Part shown: one piece after another, positions 1 through 7,804 of the stretch | Position numbering within the stretch: the stretch's first letter is position 1 | Layout: every line of letters begins with the position of its first letter | Assembly (NCBI GenBank): GCA_938039225.1 | Contig: CALHVH010000075.1 | Span: 1-10,966 of the forward strand | DNA from: an uncultured Gammaproteobacteria bacterium | GTDB lineage: Bacteria; Pseudomonadota; Gammaproteobacteria; Steroidobacterales; JABDMI01 | Reading direction: 5' to 3' | DNA: 10,966 bases | Made by a program: the position numbers and the translations under genes | Notes under the pieces: model-generated | What the model saw: the letters and a program-made list of their open reading frames with translations, nothing else | Database searches by the model: none | What the model was told of the DNA's origin: nothing

Positions 1-2949
1 AGCTAAGCCTCTATAGAGTTCAGTACCAGGACCTGGAACTAATAATAAGGGTAGCATGCCAAACAAACTGGTCATGGTGCTCATTAAAATAGGTCTTAAG
101 CGAATTCTAACGGCTTGCTCTACGGCTAATTTACGAGCTAACCCTAAGCGTTCAGCCGTTCGTGTTTGATGCACTAACAAAATAGCATTATTAACCACTA
201 AGCCAAGCAAAGTGATAAACCCAATCATTGTCATTAAATCCATAGCTTGGTTTGTGAAATGATTAACTAGTTTTAATGCGAGCACGCCACCTACAGTTGC
301 AAGCGGTAAGGCAATTAAAACCAGTAAACTATCTTTAAATGAGCGGAACAAGGCGCTCATAAGTAAATATAAAATTATAATTGCGAGTGCAAAACTTTTG
401 CCCATATTGTTTAATGCAACTTTCAAGTCATCAGCGCTTCCGTAGTAACTAACGGTTCCATCCTGGGGTAGTTCTGCACGAATAGCAGGTTCTACTTGTT
501 CTTTTAATCGCTCAATCGACTCTTCAAGTGAAATGGTTTGTGGAGGAGTAATGTTTAAAGTGATCGAACGACGTCTATCAACTCTACGAATCTGATCAGG
601 GCCCACAGTTTCTTGTAATTGTATGAGAGCCCCTAAGGATTGTATTCCTCGTTGTGGAGTTGAAATAGGAGTTGCGAGTAAGTCTTCTGGTCGCTGCCAT
701 TCGGGTCCACGTAATATTATATTTCGACGCTTAGTTCCATCAAAATAATCTCCAACGTATAGACCATCGCCTAAAGCTCTTACTAAACTAGCCATTTCAG
801 AACGAGTCATACCAGCCTCAGTAATAGCACGTTCATTAGGAATAAGTCTAAGTTCAGGTACTGCGAGCTCAAGACTAGGGGTAGGACGGGCTTGTGCGCC
901 TGGTAAGGCTTGGCTGATAGCTGCAATACCAGCTCTAGCTGCTCGTAACGAAGAATCAACATCCTGGCTTTGTATGTTTAATTCAATTGTGCCACCACCG
1001 CCCAAGCGACCAAATATAGCGGCCTTATTGGCAAATACTCGGGTATCTGGAAACCCACTAGTTACATTACTGTTAACTTCCTGTACTAATGCATTTACTT
1101 CTTTGGGGTTTTTCGCTCTAACCCCCATAAAACCAGATGAGCCAAACATACCTAAGAAATAATTTTCAACATGCGGGGTTTTCTCACCTGATAGATAAGG
1201 TTTAAATCGTTCATTAACCACATCAACAAATTCTTCTTTACCAGTTTGAACACTTTGTCCAGTGGGAGGAGAAATAAACGCAAAAATGAAATTTTGTTCG
1301 CCTTCCGGTAAATAACTGGCTTTAGGTAAGAGTAAAGCTGTGGTGAGAATTCCAAATCCTAGAAGTCCTACAATCCAAAGGGCACGACGCTTAGATGTGT
1401 CGGTAACTTTGATAATGATTTTTGTTAATCGACCCCACCAGTTTTGATGCGGGTCAACCAGTTGCGTATTTTTCAATACGGTATTAGCAGCGGTTGGGAT
1501 AATTGTTACTGCAATAATTAAGGAGATAACAACGGCTACTGAAATAGCAAAGGCTAAATCAGCAAAAAGCTGACCGGCAATATCACGTAAAAATAAGATG
1601 GGTAAAAAAATTGCTACCGTAGTTGCAGTAGATGCAAGTAATGCCCCCCAGACTTGAGTAGCGCCTTGCTCTGAAGCTTTTTCACTGGTGGCGCCTTCTT
1701 CTCTTAAGCGCACTATATTTTCTAACACAACAATTGCGGCATCTAAAACCATACCCATTGCAAATGCAAGACCAGCCAAAGAAATTATATTTAATGTTCG
1801 ACCTGCAAAATTAAATGCAATAAAAGCGAAAAATAAAGAAACTGGTATTGCAATGGCAACCAATAAAGTGGCTCTAAACTTACGCAAGAACCACCACAAT
1901 ATAACGATTGCTAAAGCGATACCCAGCAAAAGATTATTGCGTAACATTGCAATGGAATCTTTAATATAAATGGTTTCATCGTAGACTTGTGTAATGTATA
2001 AATTGGCTCGTGCAACCGGCCCCTCGTTAAGTTCAACGACTGCAGCTTTAATTTCCTCCATTACATCTAGTACATTTATATTGGTTTCAGGTTCCACATT
2101 AAAGGCTATGGAAGCGCCACCGTTTTGACTTAGAGAACCGCTAGCATCAATATTGCGTAATTCTATTTCGGCAATATCTAGTAATTTAACCGGACTGCCA
2201 TTACTGTATGTAAGAATCATGTTTTTGAGTTCTTCTAACTCATAACTTCCGGCATAGCGTAATGTGTACTGCCTGCGTCCAATATCTGTGAAACCACCTG
2301 AGGAGTCAATATTGCCACTACTCAAACGAGCTACGTCCGAAATCGAAACCCCAAATGCTGCTGCTTTATTTGCATCAAAGCTGATCCGCACTTCTTTTTG
2401 GTTTCCACCAAACGCATTGGAATTAGATACCCCTTTAACCCGTTCTATTCGAGGTACGATAACTTCATCAACAAAGTCTTGATATTCGGTGATATCTAGA
2501 CCACTCCCAGGTATTGGCCTCACTGAGAACCAAGCAATATTTCCACCAAATCTGCCTCGACCAACGAATACTGTGGGCTCATCCGCATCGGGTGGATAAT
2601 TCGAGACTCGAGTTAAACGGTTCATAACTTCAAGTTGAACGTCTTGTAAGTTCACATCTATGTCGAAGTTGAGAGTAATTGAGCCGCTACCATTCGATGC
2701 GGTGGATTCCATCTTTTGCATGCCAGCTAAGCCACGTAAAGCATCTTCTTGTGGTTCTATGATTTCAGATTCAATTTCCTCGGGTGCTGCAGAGCGCCAT
2801 GAGGTGTTAATCTGGATGCTTGGACGCTCTACACTAGGAATCATCTGAATAGGTAGTTCAAGTAAGCCGATACTACCAAATAGTAAAACCAGTAATATGC
2901 CAACAGTAACCGCTACAGGGTTTGATAAAGATAAACGTGTTAAATTCAT
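1..2949 (-). CDS. RND-family efflux permease (HAE-type), 3' end cut by window
   Basis: Inner-membrane proton-driven drug/amphiphile exporter of the AcrB superfamily, which normally works as a trimer with a periplasmic adaptor and an outer-membrane channel. The frame is open for 983 codons from ATG 2949 to the left edge; family members run about 1,020-1,050 residues, so only the last stretch is missing. Visible are TM1 with the typical N-terminus (MNLTRLSLSNPVAV), the first porter region (WRSAAPEEIE...), the TM4 motif GMVLDAAIVVLENI around residue 403, a second periplasmic half containing FGRLGGGGTIELNIQSQD, and TM10 with GLVVNNAILLV around residue 920. By alignment from memory with AcrB, D407 is kept (D403), D408 is alanine and K940 is asparagine. 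No clear Shine-Dalgarno precedes the ATG. No adaptor gene lies upstream; the neighbour is divergent. The family is certain, but the substrate cannot be told and a heavy-metal pump is less likely from overall motifs. Confidence 0.93.
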   Translation of the reverse strand, partial: MNLTRLSLSNPVAVTVGILLVLLFGSIGLLELPIQMIPSVERPSIQINTSWRSAAPEEIESEIIEPQEDALRGLAGMQKMESTASNGSGSITLNFDIDVNLQDVQLEVMNRLTRVSNYPPDADEPTVFVGRGRFGGNIAWFSVRPIPGSGLDITEYQDFVDEVIVPRIERVKGVSNSNAFGGNQKEVRISFDANKAAAFGVSISDVARLSSGNIDSSGGFTDIGRRQYTLRYAGSYELEELKNMILTYSNGSPVKLLDIAEIELRNIDASGSLSQNGGASIAFNVEPETNINVLDVMEEIKAAVVELNEGPVARANLYITQVYDETIYIKDSIAMLRNNLLLGIALAIVILWWFLRKFRATLLVAIAIPVSLFFAFIAFNFAGRTLNIISLAGLAFAMGMVLDAAIVVLENIVRLREEGATSEKASEQGATQVWGALLASTATTVAIFLPILFLRDIAGQLFADLAFAISVAVVISLIIAVTIIPTAANTVLKNTQLVDPHQNWWGRLTKIIIKVTDTSKRRALWIVGLLGFGILTTALLLPKASYLPEGEQNFIFAFISPPTGQSVQTGKEEFVDVVNERFKPYLSGEKTPHVENYFLGMFGSSGFMGVRAKNPKEVNALVQEVNSNVTSGFPDTRVFANKAAIFGRLGGGGTIELNIQSQDVDSSLRAARAGIAAISQALPGAQARPTPSLELAVPELRLIPNERAITEAGMTRSEMASLVRALGDGLYVGDYFDGTKRRNIILRGPEWQRPEDLLATPISTPQRGIQSLGALIQLQETVGPDQIRRVDRRRSITLNITPPQTISLEESIERLKEQVEPAIRAELPQDGTVSYYGSADDLKVALNNMGKSFALAIIILYLLMSALFRSFKDSLLVLIALPLATVGGVLALKLVNHFTNQAMDLMTMIGFITLLGLVVNNAILLVHQTRTAERLGLARKLAVEQAVRIRLRPILMSTMTSLFGMLPLLLVPGPGTELYRGLA

Positions 2950-3004
2950 ATATTCGTTATATATTTCAGTTGATTTTTGCTGTAAAGGACATAATTGTTT
3001 GCGA

Positions 3005-3010
3005 ATTATA
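3005..3010 (-). promoter_or_regulatory. Candidate -10 element for the RND gene
   Basis: A perfect TATAAT lies on the minus strand about 55 nt before the RND start codon, in an AT-rich spacer. No convincing -35 hexamer stands 16-18 nt upstream of it, so this is a weak prediction made from position and the -10 match alone. Confidence 0.3.
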
Positions 3011-3050
3011 CGCTTATCCAAATAGTTTTAATTGGATTCGTATTAATATC

Positions 3051-3080
3051 TTGTTTTCCTAAGCTACAGTGCTATATGAT
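3051..3080 (+). promoter_or_regulatory. Candidate sigma70-type promoter for the three-gene cluster
   Basis: TTGTTT (3051-3056) and TATGAT (3075-3080) are separated by 18 nt, about 45 nt before the start codon at 3125. The -10 has one mismatch to consensus and the -35 matches only its first three bases. The position in the divergent 175-nt spacer fits a promoter for the plus-strand cluster. Nothing else recognisable was seen in the spacer 2950-3124. Confidence 0.35.
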
Positions 3081-3124
3081 TAGAAATTATGATAGTTATC
3101 CAAAGCTTAGGTTAGGACAAAAAT

Positions 3125-4093
3125 ATGAGCAATAGTTCGTACATTATAAGTATATTTTCTAGTTGGTTTTTGATCAGTTTATTACAGGCCTGTGCTACTG
3201 AGCTGCCTATTGAGAGCGAGGTCAATAACACAATTCCTAATACTGAAATTTATTTAGCTGAAATTTCTTTTCCTGAAAACAAGCTGACCATTGGTAAAGC
3301 CATAAATATTACACAAAATCCTGGTTATGATAATCAACCGTATTTTTTGCCAGGTAATAACTCACTTTTATATACCAGTGTGAAGAACTTAGAGGATGAA
3401 AAGCCACAATCTGATATTTATGCCTATTCACTTAAAAGCGCTTCAACAACTCAAATTACGGCCACTCCTGAAAGTGAGTATTCTCCGACCCTAACTCCTT
3501 CTGGGGAATTTATTTCAGTGGTACGTGTGGATAGTGATGGAGTTCAACGTTTATGGGAATTTCCTATAAAACCAATGGCGGTGACCAATGCTGATTACCG
3601 TCAAGTTTTTCCAGGTGTAAGCCGAGTCGGTTATCACGTATGGAAAAACCAGAATGAGGCGTTTTTATTTTTAGTTGATGAAAACCTTGAAGGGGATGAG
3701 CATACTTTGGTAAGCGCTAATAGAGGGACGAAAAATACGCAATTGATTACGTCTAAAATTGGTCGTTCTTTAACTATGCAACCGGATCACAACGCTTTGA
3801 TTTATGTGGATAAAACATCTGAAGAAATGTGGAATATTAAAAAATATGATTTAGAAAAGAAGTTTTCGGAAATTCTTTTGTCGACTTTAGAAGGTAGTGA
3901 AGATTTAGTCTGGTTTGATGGGTCTCATTTGTTAATGGCAAAAGAGCAGAATATATTTATGCGTACCATAGACGATGAATACGCTGATTGGCTGTTATTA
4001 GCTGATGGAAAATCAATGGGAATCAGCGGCAGTATTTCACGTCTTGCGGTTTCACCGGATAAAAAACACATAGCGATCGTGGTAAGTGAGTAA
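3125..4093 (+). CDS. TolB/WD40-like (PD40) beta-propeller lipoprotein
   Basis: Predicted periplasm-facing lipoprotein of 322 residues. The N-terminus has a hydrophobic stretch (about 6-20) followed by the lipobox-like LLQAC, with lipidated Cys23 and Ala at +2, which by the usual rule favours the outer membrane. Unusually, there is no Lys or Arg before the hydrophobic core. The mature part carries repeats typical of TolB-like propellers: N-P-G-Y-D-N-Q-P-Y-F near 65-74, SEYSPTLTPSGEFISVVRV near 117-135, further blade-like strands at 168-211 and 214-254, and SRLAVSPDKKHIAIVV at the C-terminus (305-320). Such propellers usually bind proteins or peptides rather than catalyse, but the partner here is unknown. 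It is not TolB itself, because it is shorter, lipidated and outside a tol-pal cluster. AGGA at 3114-3117 stands 7 nt from the ATG and supports this start. It is the first gene of a tight cluster with the DUF2147 and GFA genes. Confidence 0.8.
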   Translation: MSNSSYIISIFSSWFLISLLQACATELPIESEVNNTIPNTEIYLAEISFPENKLTIGKAINITQNPGYDNQPYFLPGNNSLLYTSVKNLEDEKPQSDIYAYSLKSASTTQITATPESEYSPTLTPSGEFISVVRVDSDGVQRLWEFPIKPMAVTNADYRQVFPGVSRVGYHVWKNQNEAFLFLVDENLEGDEHTLVSANRGTKNTQLITSKIGRSLTMQPDHNALIYVDKTSEEMWNIKKYDLEKKFSEILLSTLEGSEDLVWFDGSHLLMAKEQNIFMRTIDDEYADWLLLADGKSMGISGSISRLAVSPDKKHIAIVVSE

Positions 4094-4097
4094 GACG

Positions 4098-4589
4098 ATG
4101 AGACTATTTCTGAAGAGTATAATTTTTTTTACATTGGCCACGGCTTTATTTTCAACGCCTTGTATTCATGCTGCGAGTGCTGATGATATTCTTGGCGTGT
4201 GGTTAACCCCAGAATCAGATAATGGAAATGCTCAAATCCAAATCTATAAAGAAGATGGTAAGTATGTAGGAAAAATTATCTGGTTAGAGAAGCCTCTTTA
4301 CACAAAAGATAATCTTGATGGCGGTGAAGAGGGTACGCCGCTTCTCGATACACGTAATCCCGATGTGAGTAAGCAAAGCCGGCCCTTGTTAGGGTTAAAG
4401 ATGTTACAAGGATTTACTTTCAGAAAAAACCGTTGGCAAGGTGGGACTATTTATGATCCAGAATCAGGAAAAAGTTACAAATGTAAAATCACCTTAAAAT
4501 CTGATGGACGTTTAAAAGTGAGGGGCTTTATTGGTGTGGCAATGTTAGGTCGTACCAGTATATGGACTCAGTTCTCGGAATCTAAGTGA
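4098..4589 (+). CDS. Secreted DUF2147 domain protein
   Basis: Small periplasmic protein of 163 residues matching the DUF2147 family, whose biochemical role is not established. A signal peptide covers about residues 1-25 (MRLFLKS, hydrophobic core, probable cleavage after CIHA). The mature part spans the whole domain: DILGVWLTPE (30-39), EDGKYVGKI (52-60), LLGLKMLQGF (97-106), WQGGTIYDPESGKSYKCK (113-130), LKVRGFIG (139-146) and GRTSIW (151-156). The ATG at 4098, 4 nt after the upstream stop, is preferred because it gives a standard basic n-region. An in-frame GTG at 4086 would overlap the previous gene by 8 nt and add only four residues. The ribosome binding site is weak, so translation probably depends on coupling to the lipoprotein gene. 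Family assignment is firm and function unknown. Confidence 0.87.
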   Translation: MRLFLKSIIFFTLATALFSTPCIHAASADDILGVWLTPESDNGNAQIQIYKEDGKYVGKIIWLEKPLYTKDNLDGGEEGTPLLDTRNPDVSKQSRPLLGLKMLQGFTFRKNRWQGGTIYDPESGKSYKCKITLKSDGRLKVRGFIGVAMLGRTSIWTQFSESK

Positions 4590-4590
4590 C

Positions 4591-4974
4591 ATGACAAACA
4601 AGGTCAAAATTAGAGGCGGTTGTCATTGTTCGAACGTGCGTTTCACTGCTGTAGTGCCTAAACAAGTTAAAATTCTTTTATGTAATTGTTCTATATGTAG
4701 TCTAAGTAAATACGAACATCTGATTGTTCCTCATAAAGACTTTGTCTTAGAGAGAGGTAAAGCTAATTTGTGTTCTTACCAGTTTGAGACTAAGCGAGCA
4801 GAACATTTATTTTGTCAGACCTGCGGTGTAAAGTCGTTTTATCAACCGCGTTCTCACCCAAATGCTTATAGTGTGCATGTTGCTGCAATAGATGATATTA
4901 GCGAGCTAGATATTAGCAAAGAATATTTTGATGGTCGAAATTGGGAGGCATCAAAGGATAAGGCTGATTTCTGA
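4591..4974 (+). CDS. GFA/CENP-V family zinc-binding protein
   Basis: Cytoplasmic protein of 127 residues in the family named after the glutathione-dependent formaldehyde-activating enzyme. Most members are uncharacterised, so formaldehyde detoxification should not be assumed. The zinc-site cysteines are all present: GGCHC (C11, C13), CNCSIC (C31, C33, C36) and CQTCG (C75, C78). Other family hallmarks are the RSHPNAYSVHVAAID segment (87-101) and the C-terminal FDGRNWE (113-119). Length is normal for the family. There is no signal peptide, which contrasts with its two exported neighbours. Its ATG lies 1 nt after the DUF2147 stop codon and has no strong Shine-Dalgarno, so translational coupling is likely. 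It is the last gene of the cluster and meets gspF tail to tail 36 nt further on. Confidence 0.9.
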   Translation: MTNKVKIRGGCHCSNVRFTAVVPKQVKILLCNCSICSLSKYEHLIVPHKDFVLERGKANLCSYQFETKRAEHLFCQTCGVKSFYQPRSHPNAYSVHVAAIDDISELDISKEYFDGRNWEASKDKADF

Positions 4975-5010
4975 GTCTTAAAAGTGCTTTTGTATACTTC
5001 AAAGCAAGAG

Positions 5011-6234
5011 CTAGCCAACAAATTGATTTAAATTAAAGATAGGCATCATTATTGCTAAAACAATAGTTACTACAATACCCGCCATAATTAATATCATTAC
5101 TGGTTGCATTATCGCTAATAATGAGGAAATAGTATTTTCAAGTTCACGTTCTTGGTTTTGGGCAGCTCTTTCTAGCATTTCTTCCATTTGACCACTGCTT
5201 TCACCACTCTTTATCAGGTGTACAGTCATAGGCGGAAAGAGTTTACTTTGAGCCAAAGAATGTCCAATGCTTGCACCTTCGCGAACCTTTACTGAAACAT
5301 CATCAATGGCTTCTCGCATAGGTAAGTTATTCACCACGGAACCCGAAAGATTTAATGACTCTAAGATGGTAACGCCGCTTGAACTCATAATGCTCATGGT
5401 GCGGGTAAAACGTGCCGTATTAATGCCACGTAATAAGTAACCAATTAATGGTATTTTCAATAAAAAGCTATGCCAGCTGCGTTTAAACTCAGTCCGTCTA
5501 AGCATTACTTTAAAGATAATAAAGGAAAGTACAATTACTGCAAGAATTAGCCAAATATATTTGGTTGTGAAATCACTAATGGCAATAACTGCAGTGGTTA
5601 AGCCAGGTAAATCAAAATCTCCGTCTACGTAAATTTTAACAATTTTTGGTACTACGAAATTCATCATCACAATAATGATAGATACACAAGCAAGAACAAG
5701 AATCACTGGGTAAATAAGAGCATTACTTACTTTTTGTTTTAAAACTTGTCGGTTTTCAGTAAAGTCAGCTAAACGTTCTAATACATTATCCAATTGACCT
5801 GCATGTTCACCAGCGGCCACAGTAGAAAGATAAATATCTGGAAAGGCTTTTGGAAATTCACCAAAGGCTTGCGCAAGAGTATAGCCTTCTAAAACTTTAC
5901 TACGTACACCCATTATTATACTTTTCACCCCAGAACGTTCGGTTTGTTCAGCAACTGCTGCAAGCGTTTCATCTAAGGGTATGCCAGAGCGTAGTAGGGT
6001 AGCCATTTGGCGAGTAAATAGGGTTAAATCAACGGCGCGCATACGTTGATTAGAGAATTTAATATTATTTAAAGAAGAGCCGTCACTGTTGTTGGTGTTA
6101 ACTTCATCTACATCAACGGGTAGTAATTCGCGTTCACGTAAAAGTTGCCTAGCGTGTCTTGCCGTATCAGCCTCAATAGTTCCACGTCGTTCACGACCAT
6201 TATCTTCTAGTGCTAAGTAATCATATGCCGGCAT
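5011..6234 (-). CDS. gspF: Type II secretion system inner-membrane platform protein GspF
   Basis: Polytopic inner-membrane core of the type II secretion platform, thought to transmit GspE-driven motion to the growing pseudopilus. At 407 residues it has the normal GspF length and typical start MPAYDYLALEDNGRERRGTIEAD. Two T2SSF repeats are visible at about 70-193 and 273-395, each with its conserved turn (GEHAGQLDNVLERL at 142-155 and GESSGQMEEMLERA at 344-357). Membrane segments lie near 172-195, 226-246 and 375-399, and the C-terminus MMPIFNLNQFVG is characteristic. AAGGA at 6245-6249 stands 10 nt before the ATG. gspE ends 16 nt upstream, so the two are co-transcribed. The pilus homologue PilC is less likely because the order with gspC, gspD and gspE is that of type II secretion. 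The usual next gene, gspG, does not follow. Confidence 0.96.
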   Translation of the reverse strand: MPAYDYLALEDNGRERRGTIEADTARHARQLLRERELLPVDVDEVNTNNSDGSSLNNIKFSNQRMRAVDLTLFTRQMATLLRSGIPLDETLAAVAEQTERSGVKSIIMGVRSKVLEGYTLAQAFGEFPKAFPDIYLSTVAAGEHAGQLDNVLERLADFTENRQVLKQKVSNALIYPVILVLACVSIIIVMMNFVVPKIVKIYVDGDFDLPGLTTAVIAISDFTTKYIWLILAVIVLSFIIFKVMLRRTEFKRSWHSFLLKIPLIGYLLRGINTARFTRTMSIMSSSGVTILESLNLSGSVVNNLPMREAIDDVSVKVREGASIGHSLAQSKLFPPMTVHLIKSGESSGQMEEMLERAAQNQERELENTISSLLAIMQPVMILIMAGIVVTIVLAIMMPIFNLNQFVG

Positions 6235-6250
6235 GTACTAAAAATCCTTA

Positions 6251-7735
6251 TTAATCTTCACGTGTAACACGTAACACTTCTTCAAGTGTTGTTTGACCTT
6301 CTAGGATTTTGCGCCTGCCATCTTCTCTAATTCCAGCTGAATTTTCACGAGCGTATTTTTCAAGTTGATGTTCACTTGCGCTATCGTGAATCATAGTGCG
6401 TAAAGTGTCATCCATAGTGACTAACTCATAAATACCTGTACGACCTTGATAGCCCGTTTTATTACACTTTTCACACCCTTGAGGATGGTAAAGCTTGATG
6501 TCTTGATTTTCATCAAGGCGTAATAATTCACGTTCTTTACTCGTAATGTCTTCAGAGATTTTGCAATGCTGACATAAAACTCTAACTAGACGTTGTGCAA
6601 TAACTCCTATAACACTTGAGGAGAGTAAAAATGGCTCTACACCCATATCCCGTAAACGCGTGATTGCACCAACTGCAGTGTTTGTATGTAAAGTGGATAG
6701 AACTAAATGTCCAGTAAGAGATGCTTGTACCGCTATTTCAGCGGTTTCTAAATCGCGAATTTCACCCACCATAACCACATCGGGATCTTGACGAAGAATG
6801 GCACGTAAACCACGAGCAAAGGTCATATCAACTTTGGTGTTTACTTGTGTCTGACCAATACCATCTAAATAGTATTCAATCGGATCTTCTACGGTTAATA
6901 TATTTCTACTGCGATCATTAATTTGTTGTAAGCCAGCGTACAAAGTAGTTGATTTACCTGATCCTGTTGGGCCAGTTACTAAAATGATTCCATTTGGTTT
7001 ATGAATAAGAACATTAATTTTTTCGCGTGTGTTGTCGGACATGCCAAGGTGGCTCAAGTCCAGGCGACCAGCTTGTTTGTCTAGTAAACGTAAAACTACG
7101 CGCTCGCCATGACCAGAAGGAATGGTTGATACACGAACGTCCACAGCATGACCCGCAATTTTTAAAGATAAACGTCCATCTTGGGGTAAACGTCGTTCGG
7201 CAATATCCAGTTTAGACATGATTTTGATACGCGAAACGATTGGCTTTGCTAAGTTACGGCTTTGTTGTAAGACTTCTTGTAATACGCCATCAACACGAAA
7301 ACGAACCATCAAACGATTTTCAAACGTTTCTATATGTACATCAGAGGCTTCGGCTTTTACCGCTTCGGTCAGAATGGCATTTATTAAACGAATAATAGGG
7401 GCGTCGTCATTGCTATCGAGTAAATCCGCCGTTTGTGGGACTTGCTCTGCAAGTGTACTGAGATCCATATCATCTTCAATACCGTCAACCATTTGCATGG
7501 CATTGCCACCAGCGTTTTCATAGGTATCTCTCAGAAGTTTATTAAATTCTTCATCGCTAACAAAGGCTAAATCAAGAGGACGATCAAGATGTTTTCGAAC
7601 TTCGGTTAATACCCCTAAATCTATTTCGTGTTTACAGCGCACACTAGCTAAACCGTTTTCTTCACCAATAACCACCACGCCATTTTTATTGGCAAATGAA
7701 AAGGGTATTTCAGCTAATTCAATTACTTCTGTCAT
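6251..7735 (-). CDS. gspE: Type II secretion ATPase GspE
   Basis: Cytoplasmic hexameric ATPase that powers the type II secretion pseudopilus and docks on the platform through its N-terminal domain. It has 494 residues, the usual length. The N-terminal domain (about 1-105) is followed by the N2/C ATPase core. Visible motifs are DVHIE (132-136), Walker A GPTGSGKST (255-263), an Asp-box region with VEDPIEY (282-288), the Walker B segment DPDVVMVGEIRD (317-328) and the His box TGHLVLSTLHTN (341-352). Two CxxC pairs (C388/C391 and C421/C424) form the zinc subdomain that marks GspE/PilB-type assembly ATPases. All catalytic residues look intact. The ATG 69 nt after gspD is the only start compatible with the family N-terminus (MTEVIELAEIPFSFA); its ribosome binding site is weak. 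Context separates it from PilB. Confidence 0.97.
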   Translation of the reverse strand: MTEVIELAEIPFSFANKNGVVVIGEENGLASVRCKHEIDLGVLTEVRKHLDRPLDLAFVSDEEFNKLLRDTYENAGGNAMQMVDGIEDDMDLSTLAEQVPQTADLLDSNDDAPIIRLINAILTEAVKAEASDVHIETFENRLMVRFRVDGVLQEVLQQSRNLAKPIVSRIKIMSKLDIAERRLPQDGRLSLKIAGHAVDVRVSTIPSGHGERVVLRLLDKQAGRLDLSHLGMSDNTREKINVLIHKPNGIILVTGPTGSGKSTTLYAGLQQINDRSRNILTVEDPIEYYLDGIGQTQVNTKVDMTFARGLRAILRQDPDVVMVGEIRDLETAEIAVQASLTGHLVLSTLHTNTAVGAITRLRDMGVEPFLLSSSVIGVIAQRLVRVLCQHCKISEDITSKERELLRLDENQDIKLYHPQGCEKCNKTGYQGRTGIYELVTMDDTLRTMIHDSASEHQLEKYARENSAGIREDGRRKILEGQTTLEEVLRVTRED

Positions 7736-7804
7736 AGTCGGTCTTTATTGATGGTTTAAAAAACGCTTCTTTATATAAAATAAATGGTGTACCAACTTTT
7801 AAGC

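Noticed and set aside
1688..1969. Plus-strand open frame of 93 codons inside the RND gene
   Set aside because: It is antisense to the conserved TM4 region of the pump and has an Asn/Lys/Ala-rich product of no recognisable family.
1..2949. Possible frameshift in the RND gene
   Set aside because: A first reading suggested different frames at the two ends. Rechecking the start at 2949 put both ends in one frame, and sampled segments across the gene read through without stops.
4086..4097. GTG at 4086 as the DUF2147 start
   Set aside because: It overlaps the upstream gene and has no Shine-Dalgarno. The ATG at 4098 gives a normal signal peptide with a basic start.
4980..4991. AAAAGTGCTTTT palindrome after the GFA gene as a terminator
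   Set aside because: The stem is only four or five A-T-rich pairs with a loop too small, it has no GC core, and no T-tract follows.
7218..7523. Plus-strand open frame of 101 codons inside gspE
   Set aside because: It lies wholly antisense to the conserved gspE coding region and its product resembles nothing known.
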